Assembly: GCF_003986935.1 (NCBI RefSeq) | Contig: NZ_RJZE01000002.1 | Location: 124,001 to 188,000, forward strand | DNA length: 64,000 nt | Direction of reading: 5' to 3' | Origin: Paraburkholderia kururiensis JCM 10599 = LMG 19447 | GTDB lineage: Bacteria; Pseudomonadota; Gammaproteobacteria; Burkholderiales; Burkholderiaceae | Shown: piece after piece, positions 62,048-64,000 of the stretch | How the letters are laid out: the number at the start of each line of letters is the position of its first letter | Numbering within the stretch: the first letter of the stretch is position 1 | The notes under the pieces: model-generated | Told to the model about the DNA's origin: nothing | What the model saw: only the letters and a program-made list of their open reading frames with translations | The model's database searches: none | Translations under genes and position numbers: made by a program

Positions 62048-62794
62048 TCAGCCGTGATGCGCCAACGGCTCCTCGTGCAGCGTGCCGTCGCGCAGCCGCA
62101 GGATGCGGTCGCAACGGCCGGCCAGGTCGGGATCGTGCGTGACGATCACGAAACTCGTTTCGAGCGTTTCGGAAAGCTCGAGCATCAGGTTGAACACCGT
62201 GTCGGCGGTGGTGCCGTCGAGGTTGCCGGTAGGCTCGTCGGCGAGCACGCAGGCGGGCTTCGTCACCAGCGCCCGCGCAATCGCCACGCGCTGCCGTTCG
62301 CCGCCCGACAGCTCGCCCGGCCGGTGCTTCGCCCGATGTCCCAGCCCTACGCGCTCGAGCATCGCGAGCGCTTCGCGGCGCGCGTCCTCGGTCGCCATGC
62401 GGCGAATGCGCAACGGCATCGCGACGTTATCGAGCGCGGAAAACTCGGGCAGCAGGTGGTGAAACTGATAGACGAAGCCGAGCGCGCGGTTGCGCAGATC
62501 GTTGCGCTCGCGCTCGGAAAGCTGCGTGAACGGCTTGCCGAGCACGGACACGGCGCCCGCGCTGGGTTCGTCGAGCCCGCCCAGCACGTGCAGCAGCGTG
62601 CTCTTGCCCGACCCCGAGGCGCCCACGATGGCGAGCTTCTCGCCGCGCTTCACGACGAGTTCCGCGTCTGTGAGCACCGACACGTCGAGGCCGCCCTGCA
62701 CGAACGACTTCGAGATGCCGCTCGCTTCGAGCACGTAAGGCGAGTGGCCGGCCGGGCCTGCGGCCTTCGCGGCAGCAAGAGAGAGATCATTCAT
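62048..62794 (-). CDS. lolD: Lipoprotein-export ATPase LolD
   Basis: ATPase subunit of LolCDE, which extracts lipoproteins from the inner membrane for transfer to LolA. In the 248-residue protein: Walker [10 protein letters not shown] (about 58-66), signature [10 protein letters not shown] (about 157-166), Walker [12 protein letters not shown] (about 177-187) and switch His in IVTHD. It overlaps lolC by 8 bp (62787-62794). An N-terminal segment of 20 residues precedes the domain. Confidence 0.95.
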   Translation of the reverse strand: MNDLSLAAAKAAGPAGHSPYVLEASGISKSFVQGGLDVSVLTDAELVVKRGEKLAIVGASGSGKSTLLHVLGGLDEPSAGAVSVLGKPFTQLSERERNDLRNRALGFVYQFHHLLPEFSALDNVAMPLRIRRMATEDARREALAMLERVGLGHRAKHRPGELSGGERQRVAIARALVTKPACVLADEPTGNLDGTTADTVFNLMLELSETLETSFVIVTHDPDLAGRCDRILRLRDGTLHEEPLAHHG

Positions 62795-64000
62795 AGCGCA
62801 GCGCCTCCGCCGGGCGAACCTTCGCGCCGCGCCAGCTGGGATAGAGCGTAGCGAGCGCCGAGAGCAGGAAGGCAATGCCGCCGATGCGAATCACGTCGGA
62901 GGCAACCAGCTCGGAAGGCAGCTCGCTGATGAAGTAGACGGACGGCGGCAGGAACTGCACGCCGAGCAGGTGTTCGATCATCGGCACGAGCCACGGGATG
63001 CTCCAGGCGATGAGGCAGCCCAGCGCGACGCCCGTTGCCGTGCCGACGAAGCCGATGGTCACGCCCTGCACGACGAAGATTTTCATGATGGAGCCCGGCT
63101 GCGCGCCGAGCGTACGCAGAATCGCGATGTCGGCCTGCTTGTTGGTGACCGTCATCACGAGCGACGAGACGAGATTGAACGCGGCCACCGCGATGATCAG
63201 CGTGAGGATGATGAACATCATGCGCTTTTCGATCTGCACGGCCGAGAACCAGGTCTTGTTCTGCTGTGTCCAGTCACGGATGTAGAGGTCGCCCGAAAGC
63301 GTGCGCGCCAGTTGGTGCGCGACCTCGGGCGCGCGCTGCATGTCCTTCAGGCGCAGCCGCACGCCGGTGGGCGCCGGCAGCCGGTAAAGCGCTTGAGCGT
63401 CGCGGATGTTCACGAGCGCAAGCGTGCTGTCGTATTCGTAGTGGCCCGACTCGAACACGCCCGCCACGGTGAACTGCTTGAGGCGCGGCAGGATGCCCGC
63501 GGGCGTCATGGAGCCTTCGGGCGCGACAAGCGTGATCTTGTCGCCCATCTGCACGCCGAGGTTGGCCGCGAGATCCGCGCCCAGCACGATGTCGAAGCTG
63601 CCCGGCGTGAGATCGGTCAGTTGCCCCGCCTTCATTTCCTTACCGATATCGGAGACTTCCGGCTCCAGCGACGGCTCCACGCCGCGCAGCGCCACGCCGC
63701 TCACGGTATCGCCGCGCGTCAGAAGCGCCTGGGCATCCACATACGGCGCCGCGCCGATCACCGAGGGGTTCTGCCGCGCCTCTTTCGCAGTGAGCTGCCA
63801 GTCGGGCATCGATCCCGTCGGCGAAAAAATTTCGACGTGCGCAAGCACCGAGAGCATGCGGTCGCGCACTTCGCGCTGAAAGCCGTTCATCACCGAGAGC
63901 ACCACGATGAGCGCCGCCACGCCGAGCGCGATGCCCGACATGGAAACGAGCGCGATGAACGAGATGAAGCCGTTGCCGGTCGTGCGTTTGCCTGCGCGCG
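62787..64000 (-). CDS. lolC: Lipoprotein-releasing permease LolC/LolE, 5' end outside window
   Basis: Transmembrane partner of LolD. The visible 404 or so residues (the frame continues to base 64000, reading [19 protein letters not shown] before the first in-window Met at 63941) contain the first transmembrane helix ([20 protein letters not shown]), the periplasmic MacB-like domain (to about residue 240), three more transmembrane helices and the C-terminal FtsX block ([22 protein letters not shown]). Only one permease gene is seen here; LolC, LolE and the fused LolF cannot be told apart from this part alone. Confidence 0.9.
   Translation of the reverse strand, partial: RAGKRTTGNGFISFIALVSMSGIALGVAALIVVLSVMNGFQREVRDRMLSVLAHVEIFSPTGSMPDWQLTAKEARQNPSVIGAAPYVDAQALLTRGDTVSGVALRGVEPSLEPEVSDIGKEMKAGQLTDLTPGSFDIVLGADLAANLGVQMGDKITLVAPEGSMTPAGILPRLKQFTVAGVFESGHYEYDSTLALVNIRDAQALYRLPAPTGVRLRLKDMQRAPEVAHQLARTLSGDLYIRDWTQQNKTWFSAVQIEKRMMFIILTLIIAVAAFNLVSSLVMTVTNKQADIAILRTLGAQPGSIMKIFVVQGVTIGFVGTATGVALGCLIAWSIPWLVPMIEHLLGVQFLPPSVYFISELPSELVASDVIRIGGIAFLLSALATLYPSWRGAKVRPAEALRYE

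Overview
The window is ordinary chromosomal core DNA from a high-GC beta-proteobacterium, most likely Burkholderiaceae (Paraburkholderia/Trinickia/Burkholderia-like). The evidence is the gene order: ppiA-ppiB-lpxH/cysE/trmJ/suhB; rlmN-rodZ-ispG-hisS-yfgM-bamB-der-hfq-hflX-hflK-hflC-hisZ-purA; and lolC-lolD-tatD-comEC-pyrG-kdsA-eno-ftsB. Protein sequences such as MutS, Hfq and IspG also read as Burkholderia-type. The genus is inference; no 16S gene is in view. I see no rRNA or tRNA gene, no insertion sequence, no prophage, no CRISPR array, no toxin-antitoxin module and no defence island. Nearly every gene is a recognisable housekeeping gene.

Layout. 1-7405: a truncated TPR protein, two cyclophilins, lpxH, then cysE and trmJ on the minus strand, suhB and lplT on the plus strand. 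7406-7827: a 422-bp gap with nested inverted repeats that may encode a structured RNA. 7828-13683: mutS overlapping an exported degenerate metallophosphoesterase-like gene, slyD, and a JmjC oxygenase gene divergent from slyD. 13913-20407: a small repetitive lipoprotein, a DinG/YoaA helicase, a YdcH-like (DUF465) protein, an exported coiled-coil protein and tex. 20561-27379: kup, a phosphoribosyltransferase, purA, hisZ, a DUF2065 protein and hflC. 27391-39924: hflK, hflX, hfq, der, bamB, yfgM, hisS, ispG, rodZ, rlmN and ndk, all on the minus strand. 40197-40895: a BAX-inhibitor-like membrane protein. 40993-48175: an eight-gene minus-strand run (MBL hydrolase, bamC, dapA, methyltransferase, trpS, site-2 protease, YciO-like protein, PHP phosphatase). 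48346-52630: an alpha/beta hydrolase, a ferritin-like DUF455 protein, gamma carbonic anhydrase, hslO and a Trp/Gly-tailed lipoprotein. 52661-64000: ftsB, eno, kdsA, pyrG, a second alpha/beta hydrolase preceded by a decamer repeat, comEC, tatD-family gene, lolD and truncated lolC.

Shared themes. Several genes serve the envelope: LpxH and KdsA (lipid A/Kdo), BamB and BamC (outer-membrane protein assembly), LolC/LolD (lipoprotein export), RodZ and FtsB (shape and division), LplT (lysophospholipid recycling), HflKC and YfgM (membrane quality control). Others serve RNA and translation: TrmJ, RlmN, Hfq, HflX, Der, HisS, TrpS, Tex, YciO. Metabolic genes cover serine/cysteine, purine, CTP, lysine/diaminopimelate, isoprenoid and glycolysis.

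I did not find a clear previously undescribed system. The best leads are a 10-bp tandem repeat (58071-58150) whose unit length is not a multiple of three at the 5' end of a hydrolase gene; the possible structured RNA upstream of mutS; an apparent catalytically degenerate phosphoesterase translationally linked to mutS; and a near-perfect palindrome over the start of a hydrolase promoter (49249-49268).
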